64,000 bases of DNA from an uncultured Lachnospiraceae bacterium (GCA_910578885.1 CAJTSH010000017.1:1-64000), one strand, 5' to 3'; positions 50,151 to 58,660 are shown, numbered from the stretch's first letter. The notes: generated from the sequence alone by a model not told the origin. A program made the numbers and translations.

Positions 50151-51425
50151 ATGAAAGTATTGATAGTAGGAAGCGGCGGAAGAGAGCACGCAATCGCAGC
50201 AAGCGTAGCAAAGAGCAGCCGCGTGGATAAGATTTATTGTGCACCGGGCAATGCTGGAATCGGGCAGATTGCAGAGTGTGTTCCAATTGGTGCAATGGAA
50301 TTTGATAAGTTAGCTGCATTTGCAAAAGAGAAGGAAATCGACTTTACGATTATCGGAATGGATGATCCGCTTGTAGGCGGCGTAGTGGATGTATTTGAGG
50401 CAGAGGGCTTAACGGTATTCGGACCGAGGAAGAATGCGGCTATCTTAGAGGGATCGAAAGCGTTTTCTAAGGATTTAATGAAGAAATACAAGATTCCGAC
50501 AGCGGCTTATGAGACCTTTGACGATCCGAAGAAGGCAATGGAATATCTAAAGACAGCTAAGATGCCGATTGTATTGAAGGCGGATGGGCTGGCGCTTGGA
50601 AAAGGCGTTTTAATCTGCAATACCTTAGAGGAAGCGCTTGCAGGCGTGAAGGAAATCATGGAGGATAAGAAATTCGGTTCTGCAGGTAACCACATGGTAG
50701 TGGAAGAATTTATGACGGGACGGGAAGTGTCCGTGCTCTCCTTTGTGGATGGAAAGACAATAAAAATCATGTCTTCTGCGCAGGATCATAAGCGTGCAAA
50801 AGACGGTGACCAAGGCTTAAATACCGGAGGAATGGGAACATTTTCACCAAGCCCGTTCTATACCGCAGAGGTGGATGAATTCTGTAAGAAATACATATAT
50901 CAGGCAACCGTAGATGCAATGGCAGCGGAAGGCAGGGAGTTTAAGGGGATTATCTTCTTTGGCCTGATGCTGACGGAGGAGGGACCGAAGGTATTGGAAT
51001 ATAATGCCCGTTTCGGAGACCCGGAGGCGCAGGTGGTGCTTCCGAGAATGAAAAATGATATCATTGATGTGATGGAGGCATGTGTAAACGGAACGTTAGA
51101 TCAGATTGATTTACAGTTTGAAGAGAATGCAGCAGTCTGCGTGGTGCTCGCTTCTGACGGATATCCGGTATCCTATGAGAAAGGATTTCCAATCAAAGGC
51201 TTTGGGAAGTTCCATGATGAGGAAGGCTATTACTGCTTCCATGCAGGAACTGCGCTGAACGATGATGGTGAATTTGTGACAAACGGCGGACGCGTGCTCG
51301 GTGTAACTGCAAAAGGCTCTGACTTGAAGGAAGCAAGAGCGAATGCATACAAAGCGACAGAGTGGATTACATTTGAAAATAAATACATGAGAAGCGATAT
51401 TGGGAAGGCAATTGACGAAGCATAG
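50151..51425 (+). CDS. purD: Phosphoribosylamine--glycine ligase
   Basis: 424 residues of the ATP-grasp type: VLIVGSGGREHAIAASVAKS, DGLALGKGVLIC, DGDQGLNTGGMGTFSPSPFY and ARFGDPEAQVVLPRM. It makes GAR. ATG 50151 follows AATAGGAGGCTGACC; an in-frame upstream codon at 50064 inside purN is rejected. The 97-nt gap after it holds nothing recognisable. Confidence 0.96.
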   Translation: MKVLIVGSGGREHAIAASVAKSSRVDKIYCAPGNAGIGQIAECVPIGAMEFDKLAAFAKEKEIDFTIIGMDDPLVGGVVDVFEAEGLTVFGPRKNAAILEGSKAFSKDLMKKYKIPTAAYETFDDPKKAMEYLKTAKMPIVLKADGLALGKGVLICNTLEEALAGVKEIMEDKKFGSAGNHMVVEEFMTGREVSVLSFVDGKTIKIMSSAQDHKRAKDGDQGLNTGGMGTFSPSPFYTAEVDEFCKKYIYQATVDAMAAEGREFKGIIFFGLMLTEEGPKVLEYNARFGDPEAQVVLPRMKNDIIDVMEACVNGTLDQIDLQFEENAAVCVVLASDGYPVSYEKGFPIKGFGKFHDEEGYYCFHAGTALNDDGEFVTNGGRVLGVTAKGSDLKEARANAYKATEWITFENKYMRSDIGKAIDEA

Positions 51426-51522
51426 CTCATGTTCATAAAAAGACAGATAAACTTTCTGCATATCCAATGACATTTAAGGAAAGACTGACAGTAGAAGAAT
51501 TGGAGCTGGTAGAAGGATTGTC

Positions 51523-52284
51523 ATGAAGAAAGAAGAAGCAGTTTTAGATACGATTCTTACAATATCATATGATATGCTAAGAGCCGGTCTGGAGATAGGA
51601 ACAGTAGAGCGTGCGATTGAACGCATGTGCATAGCTTATCAGATGGAAGAGGTACACGTACTTACGATTACCTCTTCCATTCTTGTTTCTGCCAGAGCGC
51701 AGGATGGGGCTATTTATACGCAGACGAGAAGAATACGCGATTATCATACGGATTTCACATATTTAAAAGAGCTGGACGGTCTTGTGAGAAGAATGATAGA
51801 TGAGAGAATGGATTATAAAATAGCGGCGGCAGAACTGAAGAAATTGCGGGAACAGTTTGTCCGGCAGGTAACCGTCCGTACGGCGCTGAGAGAATATTTT
51901 GTGTATTGCTTTATTTCGTTCACATTCTCATTGTTTTTTGGAGGAAGTATATGGGATGGAATTTCTTCCTGTATCTGTGCGGTATTGATCTGCAGTATTT
52001 TATATTTATTGAAACCGGCGGTAAAGAATAAGTTTCTGGTGAATATGGCAGCATCCGTAGCTGGCGGAGCGGCAGCCGTTATTTTGTTTCGATGCGGTTT
52101 ATCTGATTCAGTTGATAAAGTCATTATCGGAAATATTATGCTGTTGATTCCGGGGCTTGCTACAGTAAATGCATTCAGGGATTTAATCGGCGGAGATACG
52201 ATTTCCGGTCTGCTCCGTTTAGCTGAGGCTCTAGTTGCGGCAGCAGCGATTGCGATAGGATTTTCTATGGCGTTTATCATATGA
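51523..52284 (+). CDS. Threonine/serine exporter, ThrE N-terminal half
   Basis: 253 residues. The soluble front part (LDTILTISYDMLRAGLEIGT, VERAIERMCIAYQMEEVHV, IYTQTRRIRDYHTDF) and the membrane segments behind it match the ThrE/DUF1212 family. In Firmicutes the exporter is often split into two proteins, this one and a short partner of the DUF3815 type, as seen here 13 nt downstream. Confidence 0.88.
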   Translation: MKKEEAVLDTILTISYDMLRAGLEIGTVERAIERMCIAYQMEEVHVLTITSSILVSARAQDGAIYTQTRRIRDYHTDFTYLKELDGLVRRMIDERMDYKIAAAELKKLREQFVRQVTVRTALREYFVYCFISFTFSLFFGGSIWDGISSCICAVLICSILYLLKPAVKNKFLVNMAASVAGGAAAVILFRCGLSDSVDKVIIGNIMLLIPGLATVNAFRDLIGGDTISGLLRLAEALVAAAAIAIGFSMAFII

Positions 52285-52297
52285 AAGGATATGGAAA

Positions 52298-52738
52298 ATG
52301 ATAAAAGAAATCTTGCTTGCGGCGGCAGGCGCAATGGGATATGCTATGCTGTTCGGGATGAAAGGAAAAGATATAAGTCTGATTGGAATTAACAGCGCGT
52401 TTGCGTGGTATTTATATTTGCAGATCGCAGAAGGGACAGATAATACTATTTTTGCGATGTTTTTTGTGACTGTGCTGGTAGGACTGGTTTCCGGAATTCT
52501 GACTATTTTTATAAAGTGTCCTTTGACGGTATTTGCCACACCGATTCTGATGCCGTTTGTTCCCGGTTCGACGCTCTATTATGTGATGTATGACATAGTG
52601 AATAAAAGAGAACAGCTCTGGATAGACGTCCGCTGGCTGTTTCAGCAGGTAGGAGCGATTACATTTGGAATCCTTGCGGCAGAAATTGTACTGACATGGA
52701 TAAGGCTTTGCTATTCCAGATTTCCCAAAAGGTGGTAG
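52298..52738 (+). CDS. Threonine/serine exporter, ThrE C-terminal half
   Basis: 146 residues, almost all hydrophobic, with four or five membrane segments (LLAAAGAMGYAMLFGMKGKD, FAMFFVTVLVGLVSGILTIF) and the PFVPGSTLYYVMYDIV block typical of DUF3815. Together with the upstream protein it forms a two-part exporter of amino acids. Ends right before a repeated gene fragment. Confidence 0.86.
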   Translation: MIKEILLAAAGAMGYAMLFGMKGKDISLIGINSAFAWYLYLQIAEGTDNTIFAMFFVTVLVGLVSGILTIFIKCPLTVFATPILMPFVPGSTLYYVMYDIVNKREQLWIDVRWLFQQVGAITFGILAAEIVLTWIRLCYSRFPKRW

Positions 52739-52741
52739 CAG

Positions 52742-52801
52742 CCATTGACAATGCCGCCAATTCCAATTGACCGTATAGAGGAAATGACACGGCTTATGGG
52801 A
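52742..52801 (+). repeat. 60-bp duplicated coding fragment, copy 1
   Basis: A 60-bp stretch matches 56376-56435 at 58 of 60 positions. In the best frame both encode PLTMPP(I/F)PIDRIEEMTRLMG; one difference is silent and one changes Ile to Phe, which fits former coding use. Here it runs on for 7 more codons to a stop (52824). I do not recognise the protein. It lies directly after the ThrE genes. Confidence 0.7.
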
Positions 52802-52919
52802 GGCGATGGGAGTATGGAATAAAAAGTATGAAGATGTATAACCTAAAAAACAGGATTTGCAAAGCAAGGGAAAAGTCATGAGAGATTGTCAGGACTTATC
52901 TGTAAGCTGCCTTTGGGCT

Positions 52920-53717
52920 TTATTTCCCGTTGCGTTGTTGCTGGCATAAGCCTCTGCCGTTGCCCCTGCCATGTCTTGAGCCGTGGCCGTTATGATGTCC
53001 CCTGCCGAATCTGTCTGTACTGTCGTCCTGAGTTGTTCCTTCTCTATTGCCGGATAATTCATCTATCAGATTCCATATCTGGCACATGGTAAGTCCTTGT
53101 ATGTCTTCCGCTGAAATATCCGGGTCAAGCGCCTGCAGCTCTAAAAATGCTTTATATTTTCCGAACGACATCCCTGCTTCATGCGCTGCAGCAACTTCTT
53201 GGGAATTGCAGGAAGAACAATGGACATTTGCATAAGAAGATATGCAGGCATCTATATTATCAAGAAGTTCATTATTTTTGTCTTCATTCTTTCCAAATAC
53301 GGTAACGGCAATAAGCTCGTTTTGCCTGATATATTCTTTCATGCTCTCATTTGTTAATATGAGTTCCAGTGCATCCTGATAATTCAGATTATAAACATTC
53401 ATGGAGGACATGACGGTATATCCGTCTTCATTATATGTGTCAACGGAAATCACTTTATGAAAGCGATTAATTCCAAGTTCAATAGATGGATTGACATCAA
53501 TGCTGATTGCATATGCCGGAGTCAAATACGCAGAATATCCTATTCCTGCAAACAGCAGAAATACAAAACAGGACACAGCTGCGATTAGCCGCTTGGATAA
53601 AATGATTTTTCTTTTTCTATATCCGTTTGTGTTTTCTGCCAGAAATTCCTTTGTGCTATTTTTCAGATCCTGCTCTGCATGAATTTTATCAAATGCATCC
53701 CAAAGTCTACGTTTCAT
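52920..53717 (-). CDS. RsgI-like anti-sigma factor
   Basis: 265 residues. The N-terminal cytoplasmic part would bind the sigma factor, and a membrane segment lies near 43-65 (LIAAVSCFVFLLFAGIGYSA). Outside follows AISIDVNPSIELGINRFHKV, the conserved RsgI/DUF4179-like block (DVNPSIEL), then a helical domain and a Gly/His/Arg-rich tail (RGHHNGHGSRHGRGNGRG). It overlaps the ECF sigma gene by 11 bp on the minus strand, so it is its regulator. The tail could bind metal or a polymer; that is inference. Confidence 0.8.
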   Translation of the reverse strand: MKRRLWDAFDKIHAEQDLKNSTKEFLAENTNGYRKRKIILSKRLIAAVSCFVFLLFAGIGYSAYLTPAYAISIDVNPSIELGINRFHKVISVDTYNEDGYTVMSSMNVYNLNYQDALELILTNESMKEYIRQNELIAVTVFGKNEDKNNELLDNIDACISSYANVHCSSCNSQEVAAAHEAGMSFGKYKAFLELQALDPDISAEDIQGLTMCQIWNLIDELSGNREGTTQDDSTDRFGRGHHNGHGSRHGRGNGRGLCQQQRNGK

Positions 53718-54192
53718 AATTGTTACCTCCTAACTTTTCCCTAAGCAGTCGTTTTGAACGTGTTAGGAGCGTATAGACAGTATTTTCATTCTTTCTGAGA
53801 ATATGGGCAATTTCGACAGCGGTATATCCTTCATAGTAATAGAGATATACCACATCCCTGTATTTTGCCGGTAAAGATAAAACCGCATCCAATACGTCAC
53901 TGTTGTCTGGAGTCAGTTCTTCCTGCTGATGAAGTAATTCTTCTAATGGAACCGTGTGGCTGCGGAAGAAATCTTTAAAAAAGTCCTTGCAGGCATTGAT
54001 TGTGACCCGGATGAACCATGCCTTTTCATGTTCTTCATTTTCAAATTTAACGGAACTTAGGACATATTTCAAAAAAACAGTTTGAAATATGTCCTCTGAA
54101 TCATGGTAACTTTTCAGATGTATCATACAAAGCCGCCGGACGGTATCCGCATACTGTTCCAGCGCCCTGTTTATTTCATGTTCGCTCCGCAT
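53707..54192 (-). CDS. ECF-type RNA polymerase sigma factor
   Basis: 161 residues with region 2 (YADTVRRLCMIHLKSYHDSE, DIFQTVFLKYVLS, KAWFIRVTINACKDFFK) and region 4 (LPAKYRDVVYLYYYEGYTAV, EIAHILRKNENTVYTLLTRS). The pair with a membrane anti-sigma immediately downstream is the usual ECF arrangement. The secreted repeat protein upstream on the same strand may be a target or part of the unit. Confidence 0.9.
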   Translation of the reverse strand: MRSEHEINRALEQYADTVRRLCMIHLKSYHDSEDIFQTVFLKYVLSSVKFENEEHEKAWFIRVTINACKDFFKDFFRSHTVPLEELLHQQEELTPDNSDVLDAVLSLPAKYRDVVYLYYYEGYTAVEIAHILRKNENTVYTLLTRSKRLLREKLGGNNYET

Positions 54193-54240
54193 AACATGCC
54201 CTCGTTTTTTATCTGCCTATGTACAATGCCTGACTGTCCG

Positions 54241-54768
54241 TTATTTCTTTTGCCATTTTGCATAGAATATCTTTTTGCCAGTGCTCCCTTTTTTGATCAT
54301 AGTTACTTTTTTTACATACTGCTTATTTGTATACCAGCCTTTGAACGTATAGCCCTTCTTCGTAGGCTTTTTCAGCTTGATGGTTTTTGTTGTATTGTAA
54401 TAACATGATGGGTTCTTTTTATTGTTCTTTCCGCCGTTCAGCTTATATTTGATGGAGTATTTTATGTTATCGCAGACGCCGTCTCCGTCAGCATCTACAT
54501 ATCCTTTGCCGTGTCCTGAATGCATTCCGTAGCCACAGCCATGAGAGCTATAGTTATCGCAGACATCGTCTCCGTCAGCATCCACATATCCTTTGCCGTG
54601 TCCTGAATGCATTCCGTAGCCATGGCCATGAGAGCCATAGTTATCGCAGACACCGTTTCCGTCAGCATCTACATAATGCTTTCCATGCATAGGTTTTGCA
54701 GCAATTTCAGTTGCGCTGCATACTGAAAAAAGGAGTGCCATTGTTAAAATTGTTATAAATTTTTTCAT
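54241..54768 (-). CDS. Secreted EF-hand-like repeat protein with InlB domain
   Basis: About 175 residues. A signal peptide (MKKFITILTMALLFSVCSAT) is followed by three units of 29 residues containing YVDADGDGVCDN, a DxDxDGxxD calcium-loop pattern like that of EF-hand or thrombospondin type 3 repeats, with a Gly/His-rich spacer. The C-terminus is an InlB-type repeat (KKGYTFKGWYTNKQYVKK, ending FYAKWQKK), closely similar to the one in the GH81 glucanase. ATG 54768 has GGAGG 8 nt upstream. It precedes the ECF sigma gene on the same strand. Confidence 0.75.
   Translation of the reverse strand: MKKFITILTMALLFSVCSATEIAAKPMHGKHYVDADGNGVCDNYGSHGHGYGMHSGHGKGYVDADGDDVCDNYSSHGCGYGMHSGHGKGYVDADGDGVCDNIKYSIKYKLNGGKNNKKNPSCYYNTTKTIKLKKPTKKGYTFKGWYTNKQYVKKVTMIKKGSTGKKIFYAKWQKK
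54470..54690 (-). repeat. 87-bp tandem coding repeats
   Basis: Units of 87 bp (29 codons) encode the DADGDGVCDN calcium-loop segment plus a Gly/His spacer. Matching landmarks (ACATATCCTTTGCCG on the plus strand) lie at 54497 and 54584. High identity between units points to recent duplication. Confidence 0.8.
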
Positions 54769-55005
54769 ATTCATTACCTCCATATTATAGATATTTTATT
54801 GTTTCAATAATAATACGAATGAAAACGTTAAATCCATTCACAACATATAAATTATTTTTAAAAAATAACAATTGTTCTTATCTCTATTTTCTGAATATTT
54901 TGAAATATAAATTAGTAGCAAATGCTGATAAAGTCTACTAATTAAGGTTCTTTTATTATATAATAAGTTTATTGTACAGTCCAGATGAGGCGGAATTATG
55001 TAGAG

Positions 55006-55106
55006 GATTGTACGGTAGATTATAAGGGATTGGGAAGCTGCGGGGAATGCAGCGACGCACCATACTTGCTATTCAGAGGTTATATGCTTTTTTACCTGCA
55101 ATCCTA
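55006..55106 (+). pseudogene. DUF3795 C-terminal remnant (partial duplicate)
   Basis: The first 58 bp (55006-55063) match 57999-58056 of the intact glyoxalase-DUF3795 gene at 56 of 58 positions and encode DCTVDYKGLGSCGECSDAP. The match then ends and the frame runs into unrelated sequence. No start is present. It is a broken copy of the Cys-rich part of that gene. The AT-rich 54784-55005 stretch before it, between divergent genes, shows nothing else I can name. Confidence 0.75.
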
Positions 55107-55108
55107 AA

Positions 55109-55417
55109 ATGCAGCCTTCTGAACTTGCAATGCGGGGACATCACGAGAGTAGTTTAATACAATTTGAACAAGGAATTCCTATGTATGTTTTATCAAATAG
55201 TGGATTCACAGCAGAAGCACTTTCATTTGTCCTTGAAAAACTAGGCATACGAAAGTATTTCAAAAAGATATGGTCTAGTGCTGCTTATAGAAAAATAAAA
55301 CCAAGCAGAGAGTTTTTTGAGATGGCAATAGAACGTGTCTTATTAGATAATCCGGTAGAAAAAAGAGAAAATATTGTATTTGTTGTTTCATACGTATCGG
55401 TAATACAAGTGAGTTGA
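55109..55417 (+). pseudogene. HAD family hydrolase, internal fragment
   Basis: The frame holds the middle of a HAD phosphatase: PMYVLSNSGFTAEALSFVLE (motif II Ser/Asn), YFKKIWSSAAYRKIKPSREF (motif III Lys), and NPVEKRENIVFV, where the motif IV GDSYxxD should follow but reads VSYVSVIQVS before a stop. The N-terminal catalytic DxD and the end are missing. It lies right behind the DUF3795 remnant, so this region has collected partial genes. Confidence 0.7.
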
Positions 55418-55480
55418 TTGGAATTGTCAAAACATTGCTGATATGATAGATGCGTAGGACTATATGAAGGAGCAAAGAAA

Positions 55481-56167
55481 ATGCGGACTAAAAAAATTAG
55501 AATTAATAACATTCCCGCAATTATCTGGGGAGAACAATCAAATAAAGTGTATTTATTTGTTCATGGAAAAATATCTTCCAAAGAAGCAGCAGAAGATTTT
55601 GCAAAAATTGCGGAACAGAAAGGATATCAGACTATAAGCTTTGATTTGCCGCAGCATGGTGAACGCATAGATGAAAACGATAGATGTGATATCTGGAATG
55701 GAATTAGCTCTCTTTCGGTGGTTGGTGATTATGTCTTTGAAAAATGGAATGAGGTTTCTCTGTTTGCATGCAGTTTGGGAGCGTATTTCAGTCTGAATGC
55801 TTACAACACATATGACATTAAGAAGTGCCTTTTTCAATCTCCTATTTTAGATATGGAATATTTGATTAAGCAAATGATGATATGGTTTGACGTTTCGGAA
55901 GAACGACTTGAGCGTGAGAAAGAAGTGGACACGCCGATAGATATTCTGTCATGGGCATATTATCAATATGTATTAGAACATCCGGTGGAAAAGTGGAATA
56001 TTCCGACGTCTATTTTGTATGGCGGAAAAGATAATCTACAGTCATTGGAAGTGGAGAAAATTTTTGTGAAGAAATTTGGTTGTAAGTTGACAGTGGCAGA
56101 AAATAGCGAGCATTCTTTTATGGGCGATGGGGACATTGTGGAAGAGTGGTTACTTAAGAATATATAA
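55481..56167 (+). CDS. Alpha/beta hydrolase
   Basis: 228 residues with the hydrolase fold: YLFVHGKISSKEAAEDFA (HG oxyanion strand), SFDLPQHGERIDEN, the nucleophile elbow FACSLGAYFS (Ser, with Cys in place of the first Gly), a late Asp in YGGKDNLQ, and the catalytic His in AENSEHSFMGDGD. Serine-esterase or thioesterase type; substrate unknown. ATG 55481 follows AAGGAGCAAAGAAA. The frame is intact although its neighbours are fragments. Confidence 0.85.
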   Translation: MRTKKIRINNIPAIIWGEQSNKVYLFVHGKISSKEAAEDFAKIAEQKGYQTISFDLPQHGERIDENDRCDIWNGISSLSVVGDYVFEKWNEVSLFACSLGAYFSLNAYNTYDIKKCLFQSPILDMEYLIKQMMIWFDVSEERLEREKEVDTPIDILSWAYYQYVLEHPVEKWNIPTSILYGGKDNLQSLEVEKIFVKKFGCKLTVAENSEHSFMGDGDIVEEWLLKNI

Positions 56168-56276
56168 CGAGATATTATGCAAAAGATAAGTAACAAAGAA
56201 GTATGGCGTTCCGTTACAAAAGCATGCAGCACAGGCTGCCGGTGTGGGAAACATGGGGCGTCATACATTGTAGATA

Positions 56277-56363
56277 ACACCTCAATTTGGAAGCATGGAT
56301 GAGTATGAAAATGAATTCCGAGTAATGAAATGGCTGAAAGACAAATTACCTGTACCAGAGTGA
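56277..56363 (+). pseudogene. Aminoglycoside phosphotransferase-like remnant
   Basis: The frame encodes TPQFGSMDEYENEFRVMKWL and KDKLPVPE before a stop, which fits the N-lobe of APH-type kinases (the KLPVPEV block). With a one-base shift the next codons would read VICHE, as expected for the family, so a frameshift is likely. Nothing of the catalytic C-lobe remains. Confidence 0.55.
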
Positions 56364-56369
56364 TATGTC

Positions 56370-56441
56370 ATGAAACCATTGACAATGCCACCATTTCCAA
56401 TTGACCGTATAGAGGAAATGACACGGCTTATGGGAAAATGA
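56370..56441 (+). repeat. 60-bp duplicated coding fragment, copy 2
   Basis: Bases 56376-56435 match 52742-52801 at 58 of 60 positions. Here an ATG at 56370 opens a 23-codon frame (MKPLTMPPFPIDRIEEMTRL, MGK) that ends at once. The parent gene is not recognised. Copies 3.6 kb apart bracket the sigma/anti-sigma region, so they could support recombination. Confidence 0.7.
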
Positions 56442-56482
56442 AATAAACTTTTTTGATGATATGTCTGTAAAGGTGTTCTACG

Positions 56483-57346
56483 ATGAAAAATATGTTTTAT
56501 AAACCGCTGACAGCAACTCCATTTAAGCGGGATGAAAAATACAAAGAGGTACAGCCACAAAATCAGGAACTGGCAAAATATATTCGTTGCTTTTGGGGAA
56601 GTGAAAAGCCGTATTTGAAAAAGGAAAAGAGCGCTGTTGTAAGTCTGGTTGTTCCTGATACCTGTGTGGATATTATTTATCGCATCGATTATACGGAAAA
56701 TAGGATTACCGGAGTCTTTTGTGGAATTAATGATAGCAGCTTTTGTGATCGTGATGATACAGAGTGCGGGCATATGATTTCTATCTTTGCAATTCGGTTT
56801 TATGCATGGGGTGCATATGCTTTTTCGGAAGATTCCATGAAGGATACCATAAACGGTTTTTATGACGTACAGTCCAGATTTTGCTGGCTGGATAAAATGC
56901 TGCGGCAGCAGTTATTAGAGAAACATTCTCTGGAAGAACGAAGCAGGATAGCGGAAGAAATCTTTCTCCAGCGTATGTTCAAGATAAGGCAGCATCCCAT
57001 AGTGGATCATGCGGTAAAACAGATGATTATGTTCAAGGGTACACAAAGCGCTGCCGGGCTGGCGGAGGAGTGTGTTGTCAGCAGCAGGCATTTAGAAAGG
57101 TTATTTCATGAATATATTGGTATCACGCCGAAAAAACTTTGTAATCTTGTGCGTTATCAGTGTCTGTGGAACGAAATCGTAATCAATCCCGGATTTCGGG
57201 TTTTGGATGCAGTTTATGAGTATGGCTATGCTGACCAGTCGCATCTCATGCGGGAATTTAAACGGTATCATACAATGGATATCCAAAAGGCAAAAATGTA
57301 TGCTTATCACAATGTCGGAAATATACAATACTTTTTGGACAGATAG
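56483..57346 (+). CDS. AraC family transcriptional regulator
   Basis: 287 residues. An N-terminal sensor domain (LAKYIRCFWGSEKPYLKKEK, VVSLVVPDTCVDIIYRIDY) resembles the DUF6597 type found in many AraC regulators. The C-terminal AraC domain has two HTH units, AAGLAEECVVSSRHLERLFH and LDAVYEYGYADQSHLMREFK. ATG 56483 follows GTTCTACG, a weak site. It sits just upstream of the glyoxalase-DUF3795 gene and may control it. Confidence 0.88.
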   Translation: MKNMFYKPLTATPFKRDEKYKEVQPQNQELAKYIRCFWGSEKPYLKKEKSAVVSLVVPDTCVDIIYRIDYTENRITGVFCGINDSSFCDRDDTECGHMISIFAIRFYAWGAYAFSEDSMKDTINGFYDVQSRFCWLDKMLRQQLLEKHSLEERSRIAEEIFLQRMFKIRQHPIVDHAVKQMIMFKGTQSAAGLAEECVVSSRHLERLFHEYIGITPKKLCNLVRYQCLWNEIVINPGFRVLDAVYEYGYADQSHLMREFKRYHTMDIQKAKMYAYHNVGNIQYFLDR

Positions 57347-57392
57347 TTCTATGATGATTGCAAACAAATATTTACAAAGGAAGGGAAAGACC

Positions 57393-58151
57393 ATGAGATA
57401 TTGTAATACATTGCTTGCAGTAAAGGATATGAAAAAATCGTTGGGATTTTACAAAACGCTGTTTGGACAGGAGGTTGCTGTTGATTTAGGCTGGTGCAAG
57501 TCTTTATCCTGCGGATTGGCATTGCAGGAGCATTTTGATGAGATTGCAGGCTTTCCTCCTGAGACAATGAAATATCGTCCAAATACAATGGAGCTCTATT
57601 TTGAAACGGAAGATTTTGAAAAATTTATCACCCTGTTAAATGAGCATCCAGAGGTGGAGCGTCTTCATGAACCCAGAACATACCCTTGGCTTCAACAGGG
57701 GATTCATATCTTTGATCCGGACGGGCATTTAATTGAAGTTTCAGAGAGTATGTATTCGGTAGCCTGCAGACAGTTTGAAAAAGGGAAAACAGTTGAGGAG
57801 ACGGCCGGACTGACACAACATCCGCAAAATGTAGTGCAGGAATGGTATAAAACGTATCAGGAATCGAAAAAGCAGAATTTAAGTGTGTGTGGAACTGATT
57901 GCAATGTATGCTGTTGCTATGGTGAAATGTGTGCAGGATGTCATGCATGCAGCGGAAAGGTTTTCCATGCACCGGAAGGGAAGGCATGTGCAATCTATGA
58001 TTGTACGGTAAATCATAAGGGATTGGGAAGCTGCGGGGAATGCAGCGACGCACCATGCGGCATCTGGATGCGGACAAGAGATCCGAAATATTCGGATGAA
58101 GAATTTGAGGAAAATGTCAAAATGCGTATGCAGGCATTAAAAAAGGCTTGA
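57393..58151 (+). CDS. Glyoxalase/VOC - DUF3795 fusion protein
   Basis: 252 residues. Residues 1-120 form a VOC domain (NTLLAVKDMKKSLGFYKTLF, then QQGIHIFDPDGHLIEVSESM with the family DPDGHxIE end). A helical link (about 125-165) leads to a Cys-rich DUF3795 domain (VCGTDCNVCCCYGEMCAGCH, CSGK, GSCGECSDAPCGIW), likely metal-binding. ATG 57393 follows AAGGAAGGGAAAG. The frame is intact. A partial copy of its 3' region lies at 55006. Confidence 0.82.
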   Translation: MRYCNTLLAVKDMKKSLGFYKTLFGQEVAVDLGWCKSLSCGLALQEHFDEIAGFPPETMKYRPNTMELYFETEDFEKFITLLNEHPEVERLHEPRTYPWLQQGIHIFDPDGHLIEVSESMYSVACRQFEKGKTVEETAGLTQHPQNVVQEWYKTYQESKKQNLSVCGTDCNVCCCYGEMCAGCHACSGKVFHAPEGKACAIYDCTVNHKGLGSCGECSDAPCGIWMRTRDPKYSDEEFEENVKMRMQALKKA

Positions 58152-58301
58152 GGTTCCCAAAATTGTTATTTATGCATGTTGAAAAACTTAACTACAATAA
58201 TCCGAAGGCAAATTTTGTTCAATTGTTGAATATGAATTTGCTTGATAGAAATATAAGGATAGGATATTATATTAGCTATAGATATTTTGTAAATAATTTT
58301 T

Positions 58302-58660
58302 GGGAAAGAAGATATGATAAGGAAAAAGGAGCTAGAGCTTGTAACCTCATATGTTCTTGATTATGAAAATAGCAACAATCGCTCATTACAGAAAAAATGG
58401 CAATCGAGAAGTTCATGAAGGACTATGCTTCGTTTTATGTTAGCAACAGAAGTGAAGATGTGATTCGAGAATGCGCAGATGAAATTATGAAGACAGGTGT
58501 GAAAGAAAAGGATGCGTATTATGTAGCTTGTGCTATTTTGGCAGAATGTAAATACTTTGTAACTACAGATGACAGATTGTTGAAATATCAATCTGAAAAG
58601 ATAATTTTGGTTACTCCGGGAGAATTTATTAGAAGAATGGAGGAGAATGTTAATGGTTAA
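58302..58660 (+). pseudogene. PIN domain toxin, broken
   Basis: The upstream frame gives EDMIRKKELELVTSYVLDYE and NSNNRSLQKK. A one-base shift in an A-run near 58390 then continues as MAIEKFMKDYASFYVSNRSE, KEKDAYYVACAILAECKYFV and TTDDRLLKY, the PIN-domain C-terminus with its acidic residues. The first catalytic Asp region is missing. The C-terminal 87 codons from 58397 form an intact frame. It overlaps a broken antitoxin-like gene by 8 bp. Confidence 0.7.

Noticed and set aside
54470..54690. Possible CRISPR array, from regularly spaced similar segments
   Set aside because: The whole 87-bp unit is repeated, there are no unique spacers, and the repeats code for a regular protein.
58148..58360. 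A 70-codon open frame after the glyoxalase-DUF3795 gene
   Set aside because: It has no ribosome site, overlaps the preceding stop and the start of the PIN remnant, and has no recognisable pattern.
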